NCBI GenBank assembly: GCA_037178625.1
Contig: CM074136.1
Coordinates: 2,046,001 to 2,110,000, forward strand
Reading direction: 5' to 3'
Length of the DNA stretch: 64,000 nt
Origin: Skeletonema tropicum
Lineage: Eukaryota > Bacillariophyta > Thalassiosirophyceae > Thalassiosirales > Thalassiosiraceae
The translations under genes were made by a program, and so were the position numbers. This document shows positions 42,859 to 51,946 of this stretch, one piece after another (the stretch's first letter is position 1; every line of letters begins with the position of its first letter). Below the pieces are notes generated by a model that saw only the letters and a list, made by a program, of their open reading frames with translations, was not told where the DNA came from and searched no databases.

Positions 42859-44449
42859 AGGTCGAACACAAGTAATTCTTACTACTATTCCTACGTACAA
42901 ATCGCTATTTTGGCCGTAGCTAGAGGGACGATTCCTATCGTAACCTCAAATTCGCTAAACGGTACCACTCAAATCCACCCTCCGAATGTCATCTTTTACA
43001 CCCTCACCATGATGTCCTCCACTCCTATGGCCACAGTTTTGCACATCTGATAAATACACCTATGATACTCAGCTTATCCAATCTTTTACATCATAATCTA
43101 TGTGGAAACGACAGCAATACTCAGTTGGTTGATCGAAATTGAAGAAATTAACGTCGCCATCGACGGCATAAAATCCACAACTTTTACCTCCCTTCACCCC
43201 TCCCACGGACGTTTACGTGGTGATACACAGCAAAGGAGAGGGTTTCCTCGCATTCAATTGATATATATTACTTGGGGGACTTCTTTTGCTACCTAAACTG
43301 TTCACAAACATCAACTTGCACATGATCAAGCACATTTCATCAGTGAGAGGCAATCTATTTTTCTACCCAGAGTGTATGCAAGAATCAACTTTCTAAAGAA
43401 CCAATAATAACAAATGAGTGGTTATCCTTGTACCATACGATCATATGATCGCAATAGAAGACTTCAATGTGTTGGTGGTGCATCATGGTAGGGTTTAATA
43501 TCAGATATACTGTGTTATTATTTGTGGTATTTTATGTAAATTATTAAATAAGTAATACTTGATAAATATGCTGTTCCCCTTAACAAACATTATTAATGTT
43601 GCTCCCATGGATGTATACTATCATAATAATGATATATCAATGCTTCTTTAATCGATATCCACGCCGCTTTCATTAAATTGTCAGTTGATTGTTGTTTTCG
43701 ACGGAAACTACAATTTGTGTTTATTTTTGCACCGCGTAGGCAACGTTGTACAGCCTTTCCTTCCGCTCCAGAGTGCCAAGCCGTCGTCTATAATGATATT
43801 GGAGTCGAGGAATCGGGTTGGTTACCTTTGGAAATGGTTTATTGCCCCTCTTTCCTGCGCAGTAGCGTTGATATAAAAAATTATTTGAAATTTGTTGACA
43901 TCAAGTAACCGACGTTCCGGACGACGTAATCGGGCGAAGCAGCGGCTACCAAGACACCGATGCCTCCCTATGGATGTATAGTATCGATTGTTGCGTCGTG
44001 GTGGCATCGTAAATGGTGGTAATGATGATTACCTAAGGCAGTAGTCCACAGCATCAGTTGCATCAACCAATTTCCGTTACGTCGCGGGGAAAAATAGTTT
44101 CTCCTAGGATTTGTCGAACCATAGGGTACTTTTTCGAAGGGGATCTACAAATTGGCTCCTCCGCCTCCAACTTCAAAAGTACCCTATGGTACAGTGTCGA
44201 TTTTGCACTACTAGGCAGTCCACAATGGCATCATGGTGGTTGTGCTGTGGTTGTGTATTTGGCCGTTTATCGCGGTGAAAAGGTGTGAGACAGTGCAGTC
44301 CGAAGTCGTTGGGCGAGGTGGTGCGTGACTTAAAACGGCCGTTTTTGAGTTCGCATGAGGATATACCAATTCCTATTGTAGACCTACCAGCCCATTTTGC
44401 CTAACAAACGGCCAAATTTTATTAGCGTTTTTTTACTTGTGTTCGACCT
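42859..44449. mobile_element. TIR element R, 1,591 bp, TA-flanked
   Basis: AGGTCGAACACAAGTAA at 42859-42875 is the exact inverse of 44433-44449. The flanking dinucleotide is TA on both sides (42857-42858, 44450-44451), as expected for Tc1/mariner-type insertion, though a transposase is not visible. It is an inverted copy of element L. Its right end lies 45 bp before the start codon of the gene at 44495. Confidence 0.7.
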
Positions 44450-44494
44450 TAAACCCTCTCACGCTCACGCACTCTCTCTGTTAACACAGCCATA

Positions 44495-45775
44495 ATGATG
44501 CACAGGAAATTATTGAGGTTCTTGCTGCTGGTGGCGGTGGGAGCTCTGGTTGTAATAAATCTTTACTCGTTTAAAGAGGGGGAGTTGCTTAATAGTATTG
44601 CAAGCGATGACGCCCAAGCAAGAACTGATGTGAATGTCGTGGATAGCCTTGGCGATGATAAATGGATAGGATTACCAAAAGCTGGTGCTTCGCAGCCAGA
44701 GAAGGAGGGATCAAGGGAGGGAGAAGAAGTTTTGGAGAGGAACGAATGTACTTTCTGCAAAGGGGGTATTCCCAAGCTAGAAATGGTTGTCCCGCAGACA
44801 GGAGGTAATACTTGTGGCTCCGTACAGCTGTTGGCAGTAAAGGATTACAACGGGACTGATACATGTGAGATTCTTCGGAAGCAGGAGAATGTGTGCTGCC
44901 CAGAGCCAGAACAGTCAACTCATCTTGCTTTGGAGGCACCGCCAACCAATGATGTAAACGATATGCCGATACAAAACAAAGTTGAGTCAGAGCTACTGAC
45001 TAGTATGGATATCATGAAACAAGACATCCGCAAGATGGTGGAGATGATGGAGCAAGCTGCCGGTCTACGTGGAGCTGTTGAGCAAGATGGTTCAGTGGAA
45101 CCTGCACAAATGACACATGATGAGGTGAAACGCACAGAAGCAAAGGTTAACCAACAGCTAATTTCGGACATATTTCGAGGCATTGATCCGTTCTGGAATC
45201 TCCCAAATACTAAGACTAAGCCGGACTGGACATATCCCCATACAAACTGGCAGCCCCACTTTTTCGAGCACCTGTGGACAAAATATATCAAGCCAAACCA
45301 CGGAGAATTGGAGTTTTACCTAGAGGCTGGATCATTCAAGGGCGGGTGCATTGTGAGATTGGCAAAGCTCCTTAAAGAAAAGTATAAAAATTGGAGGAGG
45401 ACGAGTCTGGTGTGCATGGATCCGTTTACAGGGGACGTCAATATGTGGGATTGGAACCGGGAAGGCAAGAAACATGGACATGATTTCTTGGCCACAGGGT
45501 CCGATGGACGCCCGAGAATATTTGAGCTGTTTATGGCCAATGTGGTCAACAAGGGTCACCAGGATATGGTGCTCCCGATTGTGGTCGGGGATTTGGTGGG
45601 GATGAAATTGATCGATCGCCTGAAGACGCAGGGAAGACTAGACAGCCTTCCTAGCATCATCTATCTGGATTCTGCGCACGAGAAAGATGAAACGTACCTC
45701 GAGTTGGAGCAGTCCTGGGCAATTCTGCAGGAGTGTGGCGCAATCTTGGGGGATGGCTGGAGTGGCAGGCGGTGA
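44495..45775 (+). CDS. membrane-anchored Cys-rich protein with class I methyltransferase domain
   Basis: 426 residues. An N-terminal anchor at about 7-25 (LLRFLLLVAVGALVVINLY) makes it a type II membrane protein. The Cys-rich module is at about 83-136 (CTFCKGG ... VVPQTGGNTC ... VCCP). A helical linker (140-220) precedes a methyltransferase: YLEAGSFKGG (SAM-binding loop), VCMDPFTGD after strand 2, and IIYLDSAHEKDETYLELEQSW, typical of the CmcI/Methyltransf_24 group acting on sugars or small molecules. The frame stops in GDGWSGRR, but the family ending (EWQAVKNDVVRF) continues one frame away from 45752. A single-base loss in the G5 run at 45749-45753 would explain it. Element R ends 45 bp upstream. 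Confidence 0.75.
   Translation: MMHRKLLRFLLLVAVGALVVINLYSFKEGELLNSIASDDAQARTDVNVVDSLGDDKWIGLPKAGASQPEKEGSREGEEVLERNECTFCKGGIPKLEMVVPQTGGNTCGSVQLLAVKDYNGTDTCEILRKQENVCCPEPEQSTHLALEAPPTNDVNDMPIQNKVESELLTSMDIMKQDIRKMVEMMEQAAGLRGAVEQDGSVEPAQMTHDEVKRTEAKVNQQLISDIFRGIDPFWNLPNTKTKPDWTYPHTNWQPHFFEHLWTKYIKPNHGELEFYLEAGSFKGGCIVRLAKLLKEKYKNWRRTSLVCMDPFTGDVNMWDWNREGKKHGHDFLATGSDGRPRIFELFMANVVNKGHQDMVLPIVVGDLVGMKLIDRLKTQGRLDSLPSIIYLDSAHEKDETYLELEQSWAILQECGAILGDGWSGRR
44742..44902 (+). repeat. Cys-rich module of the methyltransferase gene
   Basis: Same cysteine pattern as the other four modules but more diverged at the DNA level, with LRKQENVCCP at its end. Confidence 0.7.
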
Positions 45776-46593
45776 AGAACGATGTGGTGCGGTTTGCAAC
45801 AAGTAGACAGCAGACTGAATTGCCCCTCTTTGCAATGAAAGGGATTGAACAGCCCGTGTCGGGGCTTGTCCTTGGCCCAAATGGACAATGGTTTATTGTA
45901 AAGAATCAAGGAGGAAGCTGCAAATTTGATGCCGATGGAACGTGGTCACAGCCGACGACAGGATTGCCAACCGTAGCAATTGCCAATGACGAGGACAATG
46001 ATGATGATGATGATAACGATGGTGATGGTTTCGACTATCAAATGTTTGACGTCACGGGAGGAGGTGTGTATCCAACATCGGTGTTGATTCCCAATCGAAA
46101 TGCCAGTAACTTTGTTGTACCCAGGACAAAAAACAACAACAACAACACCATCAATAACTGCACCAGTCGACCCGATCGTGTCATTTATTTTACGCGTAAG
46201 CCAAAAGGTGGTCTTACGGATCGAACAGGAAAAATACTCATCATGGCAATGTTGGGTTGTCAATTGCAAGCAAGGGTATTGGTAGGAAATCCTCATGAAT
46301 TGTTGACACCCAACCACAATTTTGGAAAACCCGTTGCTCCATCAGTCATTTGGGACGACTATGTTAAATTCCCAACCTTTGTGTTAGATGATGATGATGC
46401 GAACACAACCGTTTGGAAGCTTTGTCCCGATCGTACCATATTACAAGACACAGCAGAAGTGTCTGCCGCCAAAGCTTTGTTTCAAGATCCATCCAACAAG
46501 CACAAGATCGTACAAGTACAACGAATTGACTCCCAAAACACACGTGATTTGTTGATGGACGCCATGAAACGTCCCGAAAAACCCTTTTATTAA
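45733..46593 (+). CDS. methyltransferase C-terminus plus start of fucosyltransferase-like domain
   Basis: This frame continues the methyltransferase domain (EWQAVKNDVVRFA), then an acidic Asp-rich and Asn-rich linker (about 45980-46160), then a new domain with RVIYFTRKPKGGLTDRTGK and LGCQLQARVLVGNPHELL. That pattern resembles the N-terminal lobe of fucosyltransferases. It stops at TAA 46591-46593, and the remaining domain is one frame away. I read 44495-47336 as one ancestral gene with two single-base breaks. Confidence 0.55.
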   Translation: MWRNLGGWLEWQAVKNDVVRFATSRQQTELPLFAMKGIEQPVSGLVLGPNGQWFIVKNQGGSCKFDADGTWSQPTTGLPTVAIANDEDNDDDDDNDGDGFDYQMFDVTGGGVYPTSVLIPNRNASNFVVPRTKNNNNNTINNCTSRPDRVIYFTRKPKGGLTDRTGKILIMAMLGCQLQARVLVGNPHELLTPNHNFGKPVAPSVIWDDYVKFPTFVLDDDDANTTVWKLCPDRTILQDTAEVSAAKALFQDPSNKHKIVQVQRIDSQNTRDLLMDAMKRPEKPFY

Positions 46594-46607
46594 AAATTGG
46601 ATTTGAC

Positions 46608-47336
46608 ATGGCCCATTTGCCCAAAATTTATTACACATGGTTTCATCATCAAGATGATAGTGTTGCTGCTGCTGCTGCTCGGCGACGACAGTGTGATGCA
46701 GAACGAGTCTTTGGCAACAAAATTGTTCGTTTGGCCACACAAGTTCAAGAGGAAAGTTTGGGTGGACCGGGTGGACTCTACCTTGGCATTAAACTCCGAC
46801 GTGGAGACGATTTACGCAACACACAAAATTGTACAGACGCAAAGTTGGTAGCCGACTCTGCCATTAAGGTGGTGCAGAGAAGACTACCTTTCGTCAGCAG
46901 CAACAACAACACAAAAAGCAAACTCCCAAATCAACAAGAAACTATTATTTACTTGTTTGTCATGATGGAACCGGAACCCAAGTACAAGGAAACTCTTCTA
47001 ACGGCTTTGCACCAGTCATTTTCGAATTCCAATCTTTCACTTCACTATGGCCTCCAAGTGGTGTTTGAAAACGAAGTTACCCTCCTCCATGATTTGGCAA
47101 CACGCATAGATAATTATGTTGCCTATTGTGTTGCCTATGCAGTATCGGAATCTGCCTCTCTGGGTCGTATCGAAGCTCGGCGATTAGAAAGATGGGACAA
47201 ACGGTGGACGCCCGGAAATACGTGCAGTTTGAGTTACTCTCAAAGCCATGTGGGCAACAATAAATTGCAATGGCGTTTCTTTGAGTCTGGTTGGTATTCC
47301 TCCTATCATCAACTGTATCCACCACCAACGACATAG
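46608..47336 (+). CDS. fucosyltransferase-like catalytic domain, C-terminal part
   Basis: The frame is open upstream of its ATG, across the stop of the preceding frame. It contains LYLGIKLRRGDDLRN, matching the HxRRGD donor-binding motif of alpha-1,2/1,6 and O-fucosyltransferases, and later DNYVAYCVAYAVSESASLG, matching the acceptor-side helix of the same fold. No membrane anchor of its own is present, so it depends on the upstream modules. The frame step lies in GAAAAACCC near 46575. Confidence 0.55.
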   Translation: MAHLPKIYYTWFHHQDDSVAAAAARRRQCDAERVFGNKIVRLATQVQEESLGGPGGLYLGIKLRRGDDLRNTQNCTDAKLVADSAIKVVQRRLPFVSSNNNTKSKLPNQQETIIYLFVMMEPEPKYKETLLTALHQSFSNSNLSLHYGLQVVFENEVTLLHDLATRIDNYVAYCVAYAVSESASLGRIEARRLERWDKRWTPGNTCSLSYSQSHVGNNKLQWRFFESGWYSSYHQLYPPPTT

Positions 47337-47852
47337 GCATCATCGCACCAATCACTAGGTCTAGGTTTGTTAGATTCTGTCAGTTCCTCTCGCAAAATTG
47401 CCATGTGTAGGATGGATACATTGATCTGGACTGGCTCGACTCTCAGTCGGAACGATGCCTGCTTGTGCTTGTTCCATTGATCCGCTGTTTTGTTTCAACA
47501 ACGCGAAAATGACAGATACAGATTCAGTTTGGCCATGCTCCCAAAGGAAAGAAACGGTCTTGTGTTGAAAAAGACACTCAAAATAGGATAAGAGAGCTTT
47601 TTTCCGTCTCTGTTTTAATTCTTTTGTCTAAACATCCATGCATTCAAACATCTCCACTGAGAGGTCTGTATTCATTTTCTTGACGAACTGTACAGCGATG
47701 AGAGATGAAAGCATCCCATGATCCCATGGTAAGTATTCTAGCAGTTCTTCGAATCGTTGGCTCCACCGTTTGTCGTTGGGTTGCGTGCTGGTGCCTTTAC
47801 CACCTATGCTCCAAGAGAATCTAATAGAGTCGGCTTTTTCTTTGCTTGTCTT
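47337..47852. other. intergenic region between converging glycan-enzyme genes
   Basis: The fucosyltransferase-like frame and the LicD-like frame converge here. No gene is recognised; it should hold both 3' ends. Confidence 0.5.
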
Positions 47853-48487
47853 TTATATTTTTGTGTGTTTTGCCGTTGTGTTGTCGCCCAGGAAGTCTTT
47901 ATCACGCGAACACGAACCCACAGTAAAAGGTTCGATATTCCATGTCCAACTTCCTGGAAATGGTTTTTCCCACTCCTTGCCATACAAAGAAATCAGAGCT
48001 GGATCAAAGGGAAATGGTACTCTTATCATGAGAGGCTTTGTGTTGTTGTTGGCGCTATACCACTTGGCATCGACCACTTGTTGACAATGAACTTGACACG
48101 GCCACGCAGTCTTTTTTTCTTGTCGCCCCTCGTCCACAAAGACCAGATATAGCTGCTGTTTTTTTCGACAATGGAAAACAAATCAACCTTTACCATATGT
48201 TGCTGCTTCGGATCTTTAGTCCACGATTCTTCGTATCCAAACCTTCCAGGTGTTCCAAAGGCACCAAATTGCCATCGATATCGATACCCACGTTTTGTTA
48301 TGGCGCCTTTTAATCGTTGTTGGTGGATAGGATCGGACCACCATGTTAGGGGGATTGCAAAATCAATATCATCATAGGCCATTTCACAGCTCCGTACAAA
48401 ATGCAATAAACTCCCAGCATGAAGAAACCAACCCGTGAGGTTTACTTCTCGGAATATCTCCAACCATTCCTCGAAAATATTCCACAT
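47853..48487 (-). CDS. LicD/fukutin-like domain (one frame break)
   Basis: Main frame 48026-48487, C-terminal frame 47853-48137. Signature: WFLHAGSLLHFVRSCEMAYD followed by DIDFAIPL, matching the LicD/fukutin nucleotidyl/phosphotransferase core (G.lL...R......DDiD). The C-terminal frame gives FDPALISLYGKEWEKP, the usual YG..W..P end of the family. The two join by a single-base step near 48060. Upstream, the frame is open through a polar linker (NEPIIAPNQTISADEPNKTI) into the 3' end of the GT31 frame, so the domain was probably the last module of that protein. Known relatives transfer phosphocholine or ribitol phosphate to glycans. Confidence 0.6.
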
Positions 48488-48584
48488 TTTTCTAGCTTTG
48501 GCGGAGGTGGCGTTAGGCTGATGGCATGTGAAAATTTCGGGCTCGTTGTCTTTTTTAGCTTCCTTTGGAATCGTTTTATTGGGC

Positions 48585-51486
48585 TCATCCGCTGATATCG
48601 TTTGATTGGGTGCTATTATTGGCTCGTTTGACCATTTGCTTTTTCGATTGCTTATAGTCTTGACTCGAGAATGGCTCTACTAACGACGGAGATTTCTCAT
48701 ACACCACGTGTTTGCTAGTTTTGATGGTCTCATGATGGGCTATCCTTTCCTCTGGATTCAAGATACGATTTTGGATAGTCTTTCCCTTCCTCGTAACTTG
48801 CAGCGTTAGGCCATTCCAATAATGACCTAAATCGACTGGTCTTTTTCTTGCGATCGTATTTGCCATGCTAGCTTTGATGCTCTCATGATGGGCTATCATT
48901 TCCTCTGGATTCAAGATACGATGTTGGATGATCTTTCCCTTCATCGTAACTTGCAGCGTTTTGTTTTCAGTTGTTGTCCATCGGCTCAATCCTACACTGC
49001 CCCTGTAAACTCTCACAAATTCACTATGAGTTGGTATCACACCGCAACGAGCAGTCATTATTCCTAAAAAGACGTCTTCCATGGCAAGGAAACGTGCATA
49101 CTGCATTGCCTCAGTGACACATTCCACTGTCTTGTGTGAGAGAAGTATCGCAGCACCGGTTACGAAGGGTGGATAGTAAGGCTCTGGGTATTGATCAAGA
49201 CTCACATAGTAACGACTTTTGAGGTTTCGAAGAGGTTTCACATACTTCATGTCGCTATAACCCCAATAGTGAATAGATGTCGTTTGCTCCTCTTTCACAA
49301 GCTGTTCGAGTCTTCCCATGGCAACATACGAATCATCGTCAGTTTTCAGCGCATGCGAATAAGTCAAGTTCAGCTCGGACGACATCATATTCACCACTTG
49401 AAAAAACATAGATGTCTTATATGTGATCAACCTGAAGGAATCTTCCATATCAATCCATATGATATCTTTATATCTGTGGTATTCTTCCTCGATATCATCC
49501 CAAGACCCAGCTATAACAAAGAAGACTGTACTTTCAGCTGCCCACGTAGATCGGATAACATCCCTCCAGCGAAAATTGTCGGAAGTTGAGAGAACACCAA
49601 CAATAATATCCCCAGACTTTCTAACAAATGAGCCTGCTTCTGCAGCAAAACGGATTCTCTTGCAAGAAACATTGGCGCTTTGGTCGTTAGCTTCCGTAAA
49701 AACTAAGGTGTTGTTTTCCGCATAATCAGAAATGCAGTTTGCGAAAGTGCCGGTCCGAAAACGAAGAGCTTCGCTATGATCGTGAAGTAGACCTTTGCGA
49801 TACTCTACAGTTTCTTCTAACCCTGTACTACTGTAAGGTTTGAAGTATTTCAATGTAATTTTGTTCTTTTCATGTACTACGTCGACAATTTGGGCAAGAC
49901 GAAGTTCATTTCGTTTTTCATAGACAACGTGATCTCCTTTTTTGAAGGGAACGATGAGTTTCGATTGCTTATAGTCTTGACTCGAGAATGGCTCTACTAA
50001 CGACGGAGATTTCTCATGCACCACCGGGCAACACACTCTCTCCTCCTTCTTCAGAGTCGCACAAATGGTACTTCCATTCATTTCTCCATCTGCCATCTTC
50101 TTGATCGAGCGACAAGTATTTCCTCCAGTTTTAGGAACCACCAAATCTAAACTTGGAATGACTGTCTCACCCTCGCAAAATGTGCATTGAGTCGTAGCTC
50201 TTACTGGTGCCGATGATGATTGTGGCGAGAGACGCTGTGAATCTATCTGCTGAACAGCTCTCTGATGGCCAGCACTGACTGATTTTTTTCTATCCTTTGT
50301 ATTTGTCATTCCACTACCCACTTTTATTCCATGTCTTCCCGTTTCTAACCCAGTAATATTGCCCCTCACCTTCCCCCAAGCTGAATCGAGAGAGTATTGT
50401 GAGTATTGTGCGAATCGATAACACGAGAAATAAACTGACACAGAGTGACTTACTATTTGAATATCCACCCTCGTGCCATACTACCAAGGGATTGAACGCA
50501 TATATTTTCTTGTGATGCTCTCTTGCAGCTCTGTAGAAGTTTGGTTCAGGGTCCAAAGAATTATGATGCACGTTCTGATTTCTATCCTTGCTGCCATGGA
50601 TCAATCCATGTTTCAAAGCGGCATAGAAATCGTCGATGCTGTTCCGAGGGACCAAGAATCCATAGGCACCATAAGAATTGCGCACTCGCCTGTATGGCAC
50701 TGCAGAGTCTTCGTACGACCAAGTGTGACCACCTAGCCAAGCAACGAAAGTATCACTTGGAAGTTTCGAAAGCAGCTCCCCACGTTTATCTACATCGCAA
50801 AACTCTTGAGTGCTATTCTCAAAAAGACGTGCATCGTCTTCAAGGAAAATGGCCACTTCCTCATCTAACTGCATCGCCCTCCACAAACACAAAATCCAAG
50901 CCAAAGTCACACCGTATCCCCTGCGTTTGTCGAAAACCGCAGGGCAGTGTTCTATATTTGTGGAATCGGAAGAGGAGCCACACGCCATCCGCCATTTTTC
51001 TTTGAAGAGATCTAGACGTCCCTGATTGCTTTCATGTGCCCCTGGAGTTCCTTGAAGCGAGATGACGAATATCGTTTTGGTTGGGGAGTATGGCCGCGGG
51101 CAGCATACTCTCTCCTCCTTCTGAAGAGTCGCACACTTGGCACTTCCTTTCATTTCACTAGCAGCCATCACAAGTATTGAGCGACAGGTGTTTCCCCCAG
51201 CTTGAGGAACCGCCAAATCTAGATTTGGAATGCCCTTCTCGCCCTCGCAAAATGTGCATTCTGAACGGCTTATTCTTGCTTCCTTATACTTTCTCTTTTG
51301 ATCATACGATTTTGCTTGGTTAGTCATATCCAGATTTTGTCGATTGACCAAGATTGTCAGCGTGCCCAAATATACCAACGCGATTGGGACCAAGATAACA
51401 CATCTCCATCGAAGCAAAAATTGAGCCAGGGATGCCAGCACCACTAGATGTGGGTTCTCTGGCCTACGGATGTCATAGCGGGTCAT
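48585..51486 (-). CDS. modular GT25-Cys-rich-GT31 membrane glycosyltransferase
   Basis: Exon 1 is 50454-51486 and exon 2 is 48585-50380. A GTAAGT donor and a TCGATTCAG acceptor bound a 73-bp intron whose removal gives one 942-codon frame. Order: anchor at about 29-48; Cys-rich module 1 at about 76-130; GT25 (IFVISLQG, then FLEDDARLF at about 213-221, the family's acidic motif); linker TKDRKKSVSAGHQRAVQQI; Cys-rich module 2; a KKGDHVVYEKRNELRLAQIV segment resembling a Tudor-type barrel; GT31 (WRDVIRSTW, DSFRLITYKT, KTDDDSYV as DxD, PPFVTGAAILLS, MEDVFLGI); and tandem C-terminal repeats. GT25 and GT31 donors include UDP-galactose in known families. The stop at 48585 probably follows a frame break that cuts off the LicD-like module. 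Confidence 0.8.
48715..48965 (-). repeat. tandem internal repeat at the end of the GT31 frame
   Basis: LQVTxKGKxIQxRILNPEE followed by IAHHESIK/ETIK occurs twice, about 150 bp apart. The segment EKSPSLVEPFSSQDYKQSK found before GT31 (about 49963-50025) recurs just downstream (48647-48705). Confidence 0.75.
50026..50189 (-). repeat. Cys-rich module 2 of the GT25-GT31 gene
   Basis: CTFCEGETVIPSLDLVVPKT then GGNTC and KKEERVCCP. Its DNA, including the upstream linker, is strikingly close to 26137-26301. Confidence 0.75.
50381..50453 (-). other. 73-bp intron in the GT25-GT31 gene
   Basis: GTAAGTCAC at the donor, CTCTCGATTCAG at the acceptor, and ACAATACTCAC upstream as a branch-like sequence. 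It is phase 1 on both sides (A joined to CT). Confidence 0.75.
51097..51260 (-). repeat. Cys-rich module 1 of the GT25-GT31 gene
   Basis: CTFCEGEKGIPNLDLAVPQA then GGNTC and QKEERVCCP. Fifth module in the window. Confidence 0.75.
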
Positions 51487-51580
51487 AATCTATTTGTAAA
51501 GTCCAGTTGCACAGGTGTATATCAATGCTCGAGATGAACCAATCAACGTAGACCATAGGAGGACCATAGGTAGAGGGTAG

Positions 51581-51940
51581 AGGAGGGGTGATCAGAACCC
51601 GTCCGTGAGATTGTTACACGGGTAACATTCACATCTCTGGCGGCGGCGGCGTTCCTACGTAGAAACATACCAGACCTACGAGAAATCGGTTACGGTAACA
51701 ATCTCACGGACAATTGTGTCATGTCACAGATTCGTTTCGGATGGGTGTCTCTCCTTATCTCTCCCACTAACATCACCAAGCTGTGTCCGTGAGATTGTTA
51801 CACGGGTAACAAGCGGAATTCAACTGGCGGCAGTAGAACTCGCGGCAGCTGTTACACGGGTAAAAATCCAAATCAAGCCGGCGGACAAATCTGTTACATT
51901 TAGGAATTAGTATGGTTCTACATACGGGATCACCCCTCAT
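51581..51940. mobile_element. non-autonomous relative of the 6007-7460 transposon
   Basis: Ends AGGAGGGGTGATC and GATCACCCCTCAT are near inverse. The right end shares GGAATTAGTATGGTTCTAC with the 6007-7460 element, and the left end shares the GTCCGYGARATYGTTACA word. Inside, GTCCGTGAGATTGTTAC occurs at about 51601 and 51785, with an inverse version at about 51689. CATAGGTAG flanks both sides (51565-51573, 51938-51946), but the exact duplication boundary is uncertain. Confidence 0.65.
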
Positions 51941-51946
51941 AGGTAG

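Noticed and set aside
46560..46610. Canonical -1 slippery heptamer in the fucosyltransferase-like gene
   Set aside because: GAAAAACCC does not fit X XXY YYZ in the zero frame; a one-base indel is simpler.
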